IMG/VR virus record: IMGVR_UViG_3300017735_000029 | Coordinates: 1-39,423 of that record | Strand: one strand, 5' to 3' | Length of the DNA stretch: 39,423 nucleotides | Source of the DNA: a virus | In this document: one piece after another, positions 32,339 through 38,541 of the stretch | Layout: every line of letters begins with the position of its first letter | Position numbering within the stretch: position 1 is the first letter of the stretch | The notes under the pieces: model-generated | Told to the model about the DNA's origin: nothing | What the model saw: only the letters and a program-made list of their open reading frames with translations | Databases searched by the model: none | Position numbers and translations under genes: made by a program

Positions 32339-32652
32339 GAAGTTTCATACAGGTAGAACTAGAACTGCGAGGTAGAGAATGCTTTGCCGAGACCGAAGTC
32401 TACTGGAGGCTAAAGCACTGCGAGTGCACTTCCACCTTCGGGGACGACAAGAACTGCACTGAAAAGTGGGACGAAGTCGAGATTGAGTGCGTGGACATCT
32501 GCGCAGTTAAACTCCTCAATGACGCCGAAGACAGAGAACTTGACTGGCTCAAGGAGGAAGACATGCGGGGAATACTGATCCCGCTAACAAAAGAAGAACT
32601 GCGACTGATTGAAGATCTCGCAGGCGAACAACTAATGGAGGAAGAGATATGA
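32335..32652 (+). CDS. Hypothetical Cys-containing protein
   Basis: A 105-residue acidic protein with cysteines at about 15, 28, 30, 40, 51 and 55 (RGRECFAET, HCECTSTF, NCTEKWDE, ECVDICAV), possibly metal-binding, and an acidic helical C-terminus. A good Shine-Dalgarno (aaaggagg) lies inside the upstream gene. It is coupled by ATGA to both neighbours. No family identified. Confidence 0.6.
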   Translation: MRSFIQVELELRGRECFAETEVYWRLKHCECTSTFGDDKNCTEKWDEVEIECVDICAVKLLNDAEDRELDWLKEEDMRGILIPLTKEELRLIEDLAGEQLMEEEI

Positions 32653-32927
32653 TGCCAGAAGGCGAACATAAAGAAGGGTGCATCGACGACATCACCAACA
32701 TGGTAATGGACGAAGTCCGCGAAGTATTGGAAAAATACAAGATGCACTTCCCTGAGTGGGACAACGACGACGTGAACTGCAATCTGGACGACACGATCTA
32801 CAGATGCATTCACTCCGAGGTCAGATACGCCCTGAACCCCGAGCCACACGAATACGTATCGCCCGACGAACACCTAAGCAACGCATTCTGCGACGCTATT
32901 AAAAAACAGAAAGGAAACAATGAGTAA
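32649..32927 (+). CDS. Hypothetical acidic protein
   Basis: A 92-residue acidic protein (MMPEGEHKEGCIDDITNMVM; DNDDVNCNLDDTIYRCIHSE) with four Cys. The helix-rich pattern DITNMVMDEVREVLEKYK suggests a small helical bundle. It overlaps the next gene by 8 bases. Function unknown. Confidence 0.6.
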   Translation: MMPEGEHKEGCIDDITNMVMDEVREVLEKYKMHFPEWDNDDVNCNLDDTIYRCIHSEVRYALNPEPHEYVSPDEHLSNAFCDAIKKQKGNNE

Positions 32928-32929
32928 AA
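32908..32929 (+). repeat. 22-bp duplicated translation-start region, copy 1
   Basis: The 22 bases spanning the Shine-Dalgarno (aaagga), spacer and first codons (MSK) of the gene at 32920 are identical to 33462-33483. This marks two adjacent genes that probably arose by duplication or shuffling of a start cassette. Confidence 0.85.
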
Positions 32930-33117
32930 AAACATATATATGCAGAGCATACGTAGGAGTAATAGTTGAAGCCGAGGATGAATTTGAAGCCGAGGCACTA
33001 GCAGGACTAGAAATGGACATTGGAGACATTGATTGGGAAGCTGAAGAGTCAGCTCCTGGGCATGACTACTTTACCGCACTACAGAACTACACAATAGAAG
33101 GAGGAAACAATGGGTAG
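32920..33117 (+). CDS. Small acidic protein, start-cassette paralogue A
   Basis: A 65-residue acidic protein: MSKKTYICRAYVGVIVEAED, then EAEALAGLEMDIGDIDWEAE. A beta strand followed by the EAEDEFEAEALA helix resembles the fold pattern of small DpnD/PcfM-like proteins (strand, EAEA helix), as does the protein at 33474. This resemblance is weak. The gene overlaps the next by 8 bases. Confidence 0.6.
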   Translation: MSKKTYICRAYVGVIVEAEDEFEAEALAGLEMDIGDIDWEAEESAPGHDYFTALQNYTIEGGNNG

Positions 33118-33460
33118 ATACTACAACGGAGATATAGAAGGTAAATTCTGGTTCGGACTGCAATCATCAGATGCCGCCGACAGGTTCGGCTCAGAAGGAA
33201 CTTGGACGCACTTGGATTACTACTTCGACGAGGAAGAGTTACCTACTGTCGAGGCGGAAATCAAGAGCATTGAAGAGTCAGTCGACGTTAAGAAGATTGA
33301 TGACTTCTTCGATAACAATAATAGTTACAACGACAAAAAATTGAAGGATGCGAACATTACCGAAGCTGAACTCAGTCAATACGCCGACCTGTATCTTGGT
33401 AGGCAGATCAGGGATTGCATAAAGAAAACAGGTGAATGCAACTTCACAGCAGAAATATAA
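33110..33460 (+). CDS. Hypothetical protein of the small-protein operon
   Basis: A 116-residue acidic protein. N-terminal GRYYNGDIEGKFWFGLQSSD suggests a small alpha-beta domain; aromatic and acidic residues dominate (THLDYYFDEEELP), then a helical C-terminus with YLGRQIRDCI. Similar starts (RYYxGDIEGKFWFGVQ) are common in uncharacterised phage proteins. Shine-Dalgarno ggagg lies just upstream. Function unknown. Confidence 0.65.
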   Translation: MGRYYNGDIEGKFWFGLQSSDAADRFGSEGTWTHLDYYFDEEELPTVEAEIKSIEESVDVKKIDDFFDNNNSYNDKKLKDANITEAELSQYADLYLGRQIRDCIKKTGECNFTAEI

Positions 33461-33461
33461 T

Positions 33462-33483
33462 AGAAAGGAAACAATGAGTAAAA
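33462..33483 (+). repeat. 22-bp duplicated translation-start region, copy 2
   Basis: Identical to 32908-32929, spanning the Shine-Dalgarno and first codons of the gene at 33474. Confidence 0.85.
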
Positions 33484-33692
33484 CATACGAAAAACCTATA
33501 GCTTTCGACGTGGATCAGCCCGTCTCGGGAGTGCGAAGATACACTGTCTACGCACGAAGCGAAGCAGAAGCCGTAGAGAAAGTTAAGTGCAACGACCTAG
33601 GTCGAAACGACACCGAGTGGTTTGAGGAATTAGAGTCCGATACCTGCTACGTGGTCGATGCCGACGAATCAAACATACTAGAGATACAATGA
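33474..33692 (+). CDS. Small acidic protein, start-cassette paralogue B
   Basis: A 72-residue very acidic protein starting MSKTYEKPIAFDVDQPVSGV at ATG 33474, chosen for its good aaagga Shine-Dalgarno; the in-frame upstream extension overlaps the previous gene without a site. A strand RRYTVYARSEAEAVEKV (ARSEAEA helix) parallels the EAEDEFEAEALA region of the 65-residue protein. About a quarter of residues are Asp or Glu. ATGA-coupled to the next gene. Confidence 0.65.
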   Translation: MSKTYEKPIAFDVDQPVSGVRRYTVYARSEAEAVEKVKCNDLGRNDTEWFEELESDTCYVVDADESNILEIQ

Positions 33693-34033
33693 AAAATATA
33701 ACAGAGATAATGGAAACAATACCCGAGATAGAAGATATGGCTAAGCAGTTGTTCGGAGAAGAACCCTTCACTTACTTCAGCGAGGTCAGGCGACTGCTGA
33801 AGGAGGAGGGCTCAGTCCGAATGCTAGCGCAGACTGACGGGCAATACACCGCGATAACGCACGACGACGTTCTAGCGCACTTCACCGACGAAGGGTTCTT
33901 GACGGACTGGAATGCGCCTAATGACATGCCAATGGAAGACAGTCTAGAAAGGCAACGGCTCTTCATGCTGGAGCTGGACAAGGTCTTCGTGAACTTAGGA
34001 CTGCAGTCAGGTGAGGAGGTGCAGGGTGCTTAG
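33689..34033 (+). CDS. Hypothetical protein before the microprotein
   Basis: A 114-residue acidic helical protein (MKNITEIMETIPEIEDMAKQ; SEVRRLLKEEGSVRMLAQT; RLFMLELDKVFVNLGLQSG). No family recognised. Its 3' end carries the Shine-Dalgarno (gtgaggagg, 34011-34019) for the microprotein at 34026, which overlaps its stop codon. Confidence 0.65.
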   Translation: MKNITEIMETIPEIEDMAKQLFGEEPFTYFSEVRRLLKEEGSVRMLAQTDGQYTAITHDDVLAHFTDEGFLTDWNAPNDMPMEDSLERQRLFMLELDKVFVNLGLQSGEEVQGA

Positions 34034-34106
34034 GGCTCTTGGAGATGCCTTCGATCTGCTTCTGGTCGTTGCAATAGCCATAATAATTCTAAGCAACATG
34101 AAGTGA
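34026..34106 (+). CDS. 26-residue single-span membrane microprotein
   Basis: GTG start at 34026 with a strong Shine-Dalgarno (aggagg at 34014-34019, six bases upstream), overlapping the previous stop; TGA at 34104-34106. The product is a basic/charged head (VLRALGDAFD), a hydrophobic run of about 14 (LLLVVAIAIIIL) and SNMK. It fits one short membrane helix. It is the last gene before the operon terminator. Position and ribosome site favour translation; function unknown (membrane-active early protein or small lysis accessory). Confidence 0.55.
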   Translation: MLRALGDAFDLLLVVAIAIIILSNMK

Positions 34107-34139
34107 CGGCATCGCCGAGAAATTAGATTAAAAACAGCA

Positions 34140-34183
34140 AGCTCTTTAAGCCTTGACAATCAGGGTTTAAAGGGCTTTTTTTT
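34140..34183 (+). terminator. Terminator of the small-protein operon
   Basis: A 17-bp stem (34140-34156 with 34160-34176, with several G-U pairs) around loop CAA, followed by eight T. It ends only five bases before the next start codon at 34189. Confidence 0.88.
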
Positions 34184-34188
34184 GGGCT

Positions 34189-34551
34189 ATGGAAAAACTC
34201 AACGTATATCCAGAAGGGGGGGCTAACCTCTTAGAGCCCGATGCAATGGTGTCAGTAGTCCAAGGAGACAGCATTCAAGAGAAGATGGTATCGCAGTTGG
34301 CAACTGGCGATGTTTACACGACTAGAATCAAAAGGGAAATGCACAAGCGCACAGTCAAGCAGTGCATAGAGCAGATGATAGCTAGGAAGATATCGGTAAC
34401 GTATAAGTTCTTCCCTTGCTGTTACCTGGTGATAAGTCACATCACAAAGGGAGAGATTCTGAACTTCCCAATAGAAGAAGACCTCGATGTAGACGACATA
34501 CAATACATATTTAATTACGTCCTGGACTGCATAGAAGAGGACGAGCTTTGA
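34189..34551 (+). CDS. Hypothetical protein, first gene of the recombination operon
   Basis: A 120-residue protein (MEKLNVYPEGGANLLEPDAM; then SVVQGDSIQEKMVSQLATGD; C-terminus acidic). No recognised domain. The ATG lies five bases after the T-tract of the previous terminator and lacks a Shine-Dalgarno, so either transcription reads through, an internal promoter exists upstream, or the true start is later (ATG 34246). It overlaps the next gene by one base. Confidence 0.6.
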   Translation: MEKLNVYPEGGANLLEPDAMVSVVQGDSIQEKMVSQLATGDVYTTRIKREMHKRTVKQCIEQMIARKISVTYKFFPCCYLVISHITKGEILNFPIEEDLDVDDIQYIFNYVLDCIEEDEL

Positions 34552-35111
34552 TGCGAGGTCAGAAGGGTCAGACATACCAAGATTGGGTGGGGACGGAGTC
34601 CTGGGCTGACGGGCAGGAGACGGAGGCGTCCTTCGGCAAACTCCTGGAGGAGAGATACCCAGGCGCTAGACCCGCGACCCTAGCCGAGCAATACATGCAC
34701 ATTGACTGGGTCTGCTCTGCGGGTAGCATAGACGTCAAGGCGCTGAAACGTAAAAGCAGAACAGGGGCCAAAACGGAGGACTTCATCTGGCTGGAGTTCA
34801 AGAATAACAAGGGGGACAAGGGCTGGCTCTACGGACAGCAGGATTTCATAGCCTTTGAGTGCATTGATCACTACATGGTAATCCGAAGGGAGCACCTACA
34901 AAATTTAGCCGAGGAACTTTGCGATACAAATAAAAGTGTTGCAACCGCCTCGGATGCCCTATACAAGGGCTACACAAGAAGCAACAGGGATGACCTCATC
35001 TCGATGATTCGCAGATCAGATCTGCTTAAAATCCAATACACCAAACTAAATAAGATATGTCGCACTTCTACAAATACAACAAAGGCAACCCCATCTTCCT
35101 CGAGGATGTAG
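34551..35111 (+). CDS. PD-(D/E)XK nuclease-like protein
   Basis: A 186-residue protein from ATG 34551. Seen: ASFGKLLEERYPGARPATLAE then YMHIDWVCSAGSIDVKALKR: D52 followed by D61-V-K63 gives a PD-(D/E)xK-type core, then EDFIWLEFKNNKGDKGWLYG and HYMVIRREHL. This arrangement fits small phage resolvase/restriction-like nucleases. Likely role: DNA processing in recombination or host DNA degradation. It overlaps the following nuclease gene by 55 bases, so the two are probably coupled. Confidence 0.6.
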   Translation: MRGQKGQTYQDWVGTESWADGQETEASFGKLLEERYPGARPATLAEQYMHIDWVCSAGSIDVKALKRKSRTGAKTEDFIWLEFKNNKGDKGWLYGQQDFIAFECIDHYMVIRREHLQNLAEELCDTNKSVATASDALYKGYTRSNRDDLISMIRRSDLLKIQYTKLNKICRTSTNTTKATPSSSRM

Positions 35112-35815
35112 CAACCCCAGCTCAAGCAAAGAAAATACAGGGGGCATGGCCTTCGGTCACAACTGTCCTGGGAATAATCAAGGATCCATTTCTTGACAGC
35201 ATCTATAAACCCATGAAGATCACTGAGTTAGCTAGGGAGATGCCTGGCATGCACTGGAGAGGCATAGCGGACTTGACCTACGGCACCAGGGAAAGCCCCG
35301 TTACGGGAGAGCAGATACCTTCCTCCGAGTTTGGGACAGCCGTGCACAAGCGCATAGAGGACTTCGTCCTGGCGGACATGGATGCCAGGTTACCATCAAA
35401 TAAGACCCCCTGGGACGGATGGGCTCGTCCGTTCATAGATTGGTATATTGACAACGACGTAACTCCAGTTGCCGTAGAGCACATGCTGGGCGAAGGGACA
35501 GTCAAGATCGTAGGTAGCGTTGACTTCATCGGCAAGGATGCCTCTGGTGAAGCGTTCCTGGCTGACTACAAGTGCAGAGCCAACTGCAAGGGGACGGGAA
35601 AGTTCTACCCCAAGGACCTGTATCAGTTGGCTATTGAATCCTGGATGCTTTCCAAGCGAGCCAAGATGGACTACATACCTGGGTGCATATCAATTTGTAT
35701 TGATTGCGACACCAAGAAGCATTATCACAAGGTCTGGAACCCAGAGCAGATTCTCGAGGGCGTTGAAATCGCAAAGCTCTGCAGTAAACTATATTGGAGA
35801 ACCAGAATGAAATGA
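35057..35815 (+). CDS. Cas4/RecB-like PD-(D/E)XK exonuclease
   Basis: A 252-residue protein. Catalytic set visible in order: GTAVHKRIEDF (H97), VGSVDFIG (D156), ADYKCR (D170xK172) and KDLYQLAIESW (Q190). This is the RecB/Cas4-type motif order. It likely resects DNA ends to feed the Erf annealing protein encoded downstream, as lambda Exo does with Beta; pairing is inference from neighbourhood. Length is normal for phage members. ATG 35057 lies inside the end of the previous gene. Confidence 0.85.
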   Translation: MSHFYKYNKGNPIFLEDVATPAQAKKIQGAWPSVTTVLGIIKDPFLDSIYKPMKITELAREMPGMHWRGIADLTYGTRESPVTGEQIPSSEFGTAVHKRIEDFVLADMDARLPSNKTPWDGWARPFIDWYIDNDVTPVAVEHMLGEGTVKIVGSVDFIGKDASGEAFLADYKCRANCKGTGKFYPKDLYQLAIESWMLSKRAKMDYIPGCISICIDCDTKKHYHKVWNPEQILEGVEIAKLCSKLYWRTRMK

Positions 35816-36198
35816 CATTGATAAGCCTTATACTAATTTTAATACAGGTAGAAAGCGCTGGAGATGATCTAGCAATAGGGGACAATGGCTTAGCCTATGG
35901 TTGCCTGCAAATGCACAAAGCCTACGTCCAGGACGCCTCAGAATACGCAGGGAAGGACTGGAAGCATGAAGACGCCTTCGACCGAGAAACAAGCATAGAT
36001 ATATTTATTGCTTACGCCTCAAGATACGCGACCGAAGATCGCATAGGGAGACCCGTTACAGTTCAAGACATAGCTCGGATACACAACGGCGGACCAAATG
36101 GATGGAAGAAGGAATCAACGAAAGCATACTGGCGGAAAGTGAAATCCCTTATAATAAAAGAAAAAAACAAAACAATCATAGCAAAATGTATAGACTAA
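35812..36198 (+). CDS. Lysozyme / lytic transglycosylase-like endolysin
   Basis: A 128-residue protein from ATG 35812 (ATGA overlap with the nuclease). Seen: IQVESAG with catalytic-type E14, LAYGCLQMH (residues 28-35) matching the GLMQI motif of lysozyme-like folds, and ARIHNGGPNGWKKESTKAYW near the C-terminus. It belongs to a family of short phage transglycosylase-like enzymes. The hydrophobic start (LISLILILIQ) is the first fold helix and not a cleavable signal, so release would need the holin encoded on the late arm (18339-18503). Confidence 0.82.
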   Translation: MTLISLILILIQVESAGDDLAIGDNGLAYGCLQMHKAYVQDASEYAGKDWKHEDAFDRETSIDIFIAYASRYATEDRIGRPVTVQDIARIHNGGPNGWKKESTKAYWRKVKSLIIKEKNKTIIAKCID

Positions 36199-36446
36199 AT
36201 TATCATCCAGAGAAAGAAGAAGAAAACCTATTTGGTCTAGCCGATGAAGCTGTTATATTTCATGGGCTAGAAAAGTGCATCACTGGCATGGACCAATTCG
36301 GTTACGCGGTCTATGACTACCTCAGAATGATTGACGTCTTCACTGAAGATGGAATGACGAACGAAGAGGCGGAGGAGTGGATTGACTTCAACGTGGCATG
36401 CGTGAATGCTGGCAGAGGATTCGTCATTCATTACCCCAAGCTGTGA
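36186..36446 (+). CDS. Conserved small phage protein (AVYD type)
   Basis: An 86-residue protein from ATG 36186. The core FHGLEKCITGMDQFGYAVYD and DGMTNEEAEEWIDFNVACVN matches a family frequent in phages (GLxxALxGxxxxxGxxAVYDYxK, then DGMTYEEAxExxxFNV). The role is unknown. Its acidic N-terminus and position between lysis and nucleotide genes give no clue. It overlaps the endolysin by 13 bases. Confidence 0.75.
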   Translation: MYRLNYHPEKEEENLFGLADEAVIFHGLEKCITGMDQFGYAVYDYLRMIDVFTEDGMTNEEAEEWIDFNVACVNAGRGFVIHYPKL

Positions 36447-36466
36447 ATCAATACTTGATAAAGTAT

Positions 36467-36640
36467 ATGAGATTTGATATGCCAGAAGGTTACATTGGGT
36501 CCGCAATCAAGTGGGCAAGAACGAAGAACGACGCAGTTAAACTAATCCTTAAAAAACTACCAGACTCCCAGGGGTATTGCATTTTCAAGCGAGGCGGAGG
36601 AGGAAAAATAATATCAATAGAACAGATAGAACAAATATGA
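36467..36640 (+). CDS. Hypothetical small protein
   Basis: A 57-residue protein from ATG 36467, starting MRFDMPEGYIGSAIKWARTK; the upstream in-frame ATG (36398) would overlap the previous gene by 49 bases. Basic N-terminal helix, Gly-rich turn (FKRGGGGKIISI). The stop overlaps the diphosphohydrolase start (ATGA). Function unknown. Confidence 0.55.
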   Translation: MRFDMPEGYIGSAIKWARTKNDAVKLILKKLPDSQGYCIFKRGGGGKIISIEQIEQI

Positions 36641-36978
36641 AACTACCAGACTCAGGAAACAGATCAAACTTTAGCACTGGAGCAGTGCGAGATGCAATGC
36701 GAGGCAAGGGGTTACCCAGTCTAATTCCCGTTAGCGCACTCAGGGCCGTAGCCAGGCGCTTTGAAGACGGCGCAGAGAAATACGGAAGGGATAACTGGAA
36801 GAAGGGTATCCCTGTCTCAAGATACGTGGACAGCATTAACAGGCACCTATGGCAATTCATGGAAGAGGATCGCGCAGAGGATCATCTGTCCGCTGTAATC
36901 TGGAATGCCATGTGCCTTTACGAGACAAAAAACAGGATTGACAAGGGGGAATTGCCCAAGGATCTTTATGACTTATGA
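36637..36978 (+). CDS. dATP/dGTP diphosphohydrolase-like protein
   Basis: A 113-residue protein. Seen: FSTGAVRD (residues 12-19), SLIPVSALRAVARRFEDGAE, KYGRDNWKKGIPVSRYVDSI and EEDRAEDHLSAVIWN (76-90). This pattern is the dATP/dGTP diphosphohydrolase N-terminal-like family (MazG-related fold; the EE..ED set fits metal binding). Relatives include MazZ of Z-genome phages. No PurZ- or DatZ-like gene is present here, so base replacement is not supported; a nucleotide-pool or housecleaning role is more likely. Confidence 0.8.
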   Translation: MKLPDSGNRSNFSTGAVRDAMRGKGLPSLIPVSALRAVARRFEDGAEKYGRDNWKKGIPVSRYVDSINRHLWQFMEEDRAEDHLSAVIWNAMCLYETKNRIDKGELPKDLYDL

Positions 36979-37250
36979 TAACAAAAACACAAAAGAAGAA
37001 CGAGAAGAAGCGCAAGCTGGACAAGGAAGAGTCAAAGCACAGGAACGTATTCAATCATAAGGTTCCTTCCTCCCCGAAGGAGGTCCGAGTTTTAAAGCGT
37101 CATGCTCAGTCTTTGATACACCGCCATAGAATTCTTAGTTGCAGGATAAAAAGACTCAAGAGGCAGAAGGCGTCAATGAACCAAGAGTTAGATGAAATCG
37201 CAAAATGCATGAGCTTAACTTACGAAAGGGGAAGTAGCTCAGCTGGATAG
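36975..37250 (+). CDS. Basic coiled-coil protein ending inside the tRNA gene
   Basis: A 91-residue Lys/Arg-rich protein (KTQKKNEKKRKLDKEESKHR; RHRILSCRIKRLKRQKASMN) with a predicted coiled coil. No family recognised; an RNA- or DNA-binding role fits the charge. It starts by ATGA overlap. Its last eight codons and stop (TAG 37248-37250) lie within the tRNA D-arm, so mRNA and tRNA share 23 bases. Confidence 0.65.
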   Translation: MITKTQKKNEKKRKLDKEESKHRNVFNHKVPSSPKEVRVLKRHAQSLIHRHRILSCRIKRLKRQKASMNQELDEIAKCMSLTYERGSSSAG

Positions 37251-37304
37251 AGCATCGGTTTTCTAAACCGAGGGTCGCAGGTTCGAGTCCTGTCTTCCCT
37301 ACCA
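37228..37304 (+). tRNA. tRNA-Arg(UCU)
   Basis: A complete cloverleaf: acceptor GGGGAAG with CTTCCCT (one G-U), D-arm GCTC/GAGC, anticodon stem TCGGT/ACCGA with loop TTTCTAA (anticodon TCT, reading AGA and AGG), T-arm GCAGG/CCTGT with TTCGAGT loop, discriminator A and encoded CCA (37302-37304). Its 5' 23 bases overlap the previous gene. The next ATG follows CCA by four bases. It may help decode AGA/AGG codons, which appear often in this genome. Confidence 0.95.
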
Positions 37305-37308
37305 CATT

Positions 37309-37755
37309 ATGAAATATATAACTCAAAGCAGGCTCTCCGAATGGAGAAAGGCAAACGAACCTAAGAGGTGCCCTATAAGCCAAGGTAGCATGCACGACAC
37401 TGTAGTGGATCATTGTCACGCAAGCGGGGAAGTAAGAGGAGTTCTGCACAGGCAGAGCAACGCCTTCCTGGGGAAGGTGGAGAACGCATGGAAGCGATAC
37501 GCATGCAGGAGCGCAAATGTGTCTCTACCAGAAGCACTTAGGCGCATGGCCGACTGGATTGAGTTCAGCAGGACAGGATTGTTGCACCCCATCGGGGCAA
37601 CTCAATTGCAGAAAAGATTCAAGCAGAAAAAAAATCAAGAACAGCTGGAAATTTTACTTGACCTCGGTGTAGACGTTGTCAGCATGGATGCAAGCAACTC
37701 GGATAAGAGATCCAAGTTGTATAGAAAACAAATAACAAAAACCAAGTATGACTAA
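37309..37755 (+). CDS. Endonuclease VII-like recombination nuclease
   Basis: A 148-residue protein. Seen: CPISQGSMHDTVVDHCHASG and GEVRGVLHRQSNAFLGKVENA, split by two residues. The core DH...H...RGxL...N..LG with D34, H35, H37 and N51 is the His-Me/HNH core of the T4 endonuclease VII family, which resolves branched DNA. Of the four Cys that bind structural zinc in T4 endonuclease VII, only C21 remains (CPIS; LHRQSN), so the zinc knuckle looks lost. The start lies four bases after the tRNA CCA, with no Shine-Dalgarno outside the tRNA. Confidence 0.8.
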   Translation: MKYITQSRLSEWRKANEPKRCPISQGSMHDTVVDHCHASGEVRGVLHRQSNAFLGKVENAWKRYACRSANVSLPEALRRMADWIEFSRTGLLHPIGATQLQKRFKQKKNQEQLEILLDLGVDVVSMDASNSDKRSKLYRKQITKTKYD

Positions 37756-38218
37756 AGCAAGTACGAATACAAATATACGTAAGAAGCTACAGAGGATACA
37801 ATCCTCTTTGAAAGCCCCCAAGGGGCAGACCAATAAGTTCGGTGGATACAGTTACCGATCCTGTGAAGATATCTTAACTGCTCTTAAGCCTCTCTTGATC
37901 ATTCAAGAGTGCAGTATCGTCATAGGTGACGAGCTGGTTGCCCTGGAGGGCAGAGTTTTCGTGAGGGCCGTAGCTAGACTTCTTGACAACGACACGGATG
38001 ATGCAATCAATGCAAGCGGTTTTGCTGAGCACGCCGTAACTAAGAAGGGCATGGACCAAGCGCAGGTTACTGGCAGTGCTAGTTCTTACGCTCGCAAATA
38101 TGCACTGAATGGACTTTTTGCTATCGATGACGCAAAGGATGCTGACGCAACCAATGATCATGGAAAAGCATCAAACAAACCCAACACTAATAACAAAAAG
38201 ACAGAGGAGCTGTTTTAA
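37748..38218 (+). CDS. erf: Erf-family single-strand annealing protein
   Basis: A 156-residue protein. Seen: NKFGGYSYRSCEDILTALKP, then VRAVARLLDNDTDDAINASG and QAQVTGSASSYARKYALNGL followed by FAIDDAKDAD: these are the hallmark blocks of the ERF family (annealing at recombination). A Ser/Asn-rich tail ends KTEELF. It likely pairs with the Cas4/RecB-like nuclease for recombination-dependent replication or genome circularisation. It overlaps the endonuclease VII-like stop by 8 bases and is followed 2 bases later by the SSB-like gene. Confidence 0.9.
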   Translation: MTKASTNTNIRKKLQRIQSSLKAPKGQTNKFGGYSYRSCEDILTALKPLLIIQECSIVIGDELVALEGRVFVRAVARLLDNDTDDAINASGFAEHAVTKKGMDQAQVTGSASSYARKYALNGLFAIDDAKDADATNDHGKASNKPNTNNKKTEELF

Positions 38219-38220
38219 TT

Positions 38221-38466
38221 ATGCCAGAAAAATACGATAACACTAATAGCGGAGCTATATTCAAAAACAAATACAAGGAGAGCGACAAGCACCCAGACTT
38301 GACTGGTCCTCTCAATGTAGAAGGTGTTGAATATAACATCGCCGCATGGAGCAACGTGAGTGATTCTCAGGGTAAATACCTGAAGATCAGCATCAGCAAG
38401 AAGGAGGACAAGGGAAGTAAAGTCCCTTCGGCTTCCGCTAGCGGTTCTACAGACGAGCCGTTCTAA
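38221..38466 (+). CDS. Putative SSB-like protein with acidic DEPF tip
   Basis: An 81-residue protein. A compact beta-rich core (SGAIFKNKYKESDKHPDLTG; EYNIAAWSNVSDSQGKYLKI) is followed by a Ser/Gly-rich linker and the C-terminal tip TDEPF, close to the DDIPF tip by which bacterial SSBs recruit partners. It may bind single-stranded DNA alongside Erf and DnaB. The core does not clearly match canonical SSB, so the call rests on size, tip and neighbours. Confidence 0.5.
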   Translation: MPEKYDNTNSGAIFKNKYKESDKHPDLTGPLNVEGVEYNIAAWSNVSDSQGKYLKISISKKEDKGSKVPSASASGSTDEPF

Positions 38467-38489
38467 GCTGATCACGGCTTAATGATTCT

Positions 38490-38520
38490 GGGGAGGGGGT
38501 TATGCCTCCTCCCCTTTTTT
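38490..38520 (+). terminator. Terminator between recombination operon and helicase
   Basis: GGGGAGGGGG TTATG CCTCCTCCCC (10 bp, one G-U) followed by six T. It lies 24 bases after the SSB-like stop and 21 bases before the helicase ATG. Confidence 0.92.
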
Positions 38521-38541
38521 GACCAACAAACAAAACAAGAA

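Noticed and set aside
36102-36185. Upstream start for the AVYD-type protein
   Set aside because: It lies inside the endolysin in another frame; family members begin close to the ATG at 36186.
37228-37304. The tRNA as a phage attachment site
   Set aside because: It is a complete, folded tRNA with CCA and there is no integrase, excisionase or repressor in the genome.
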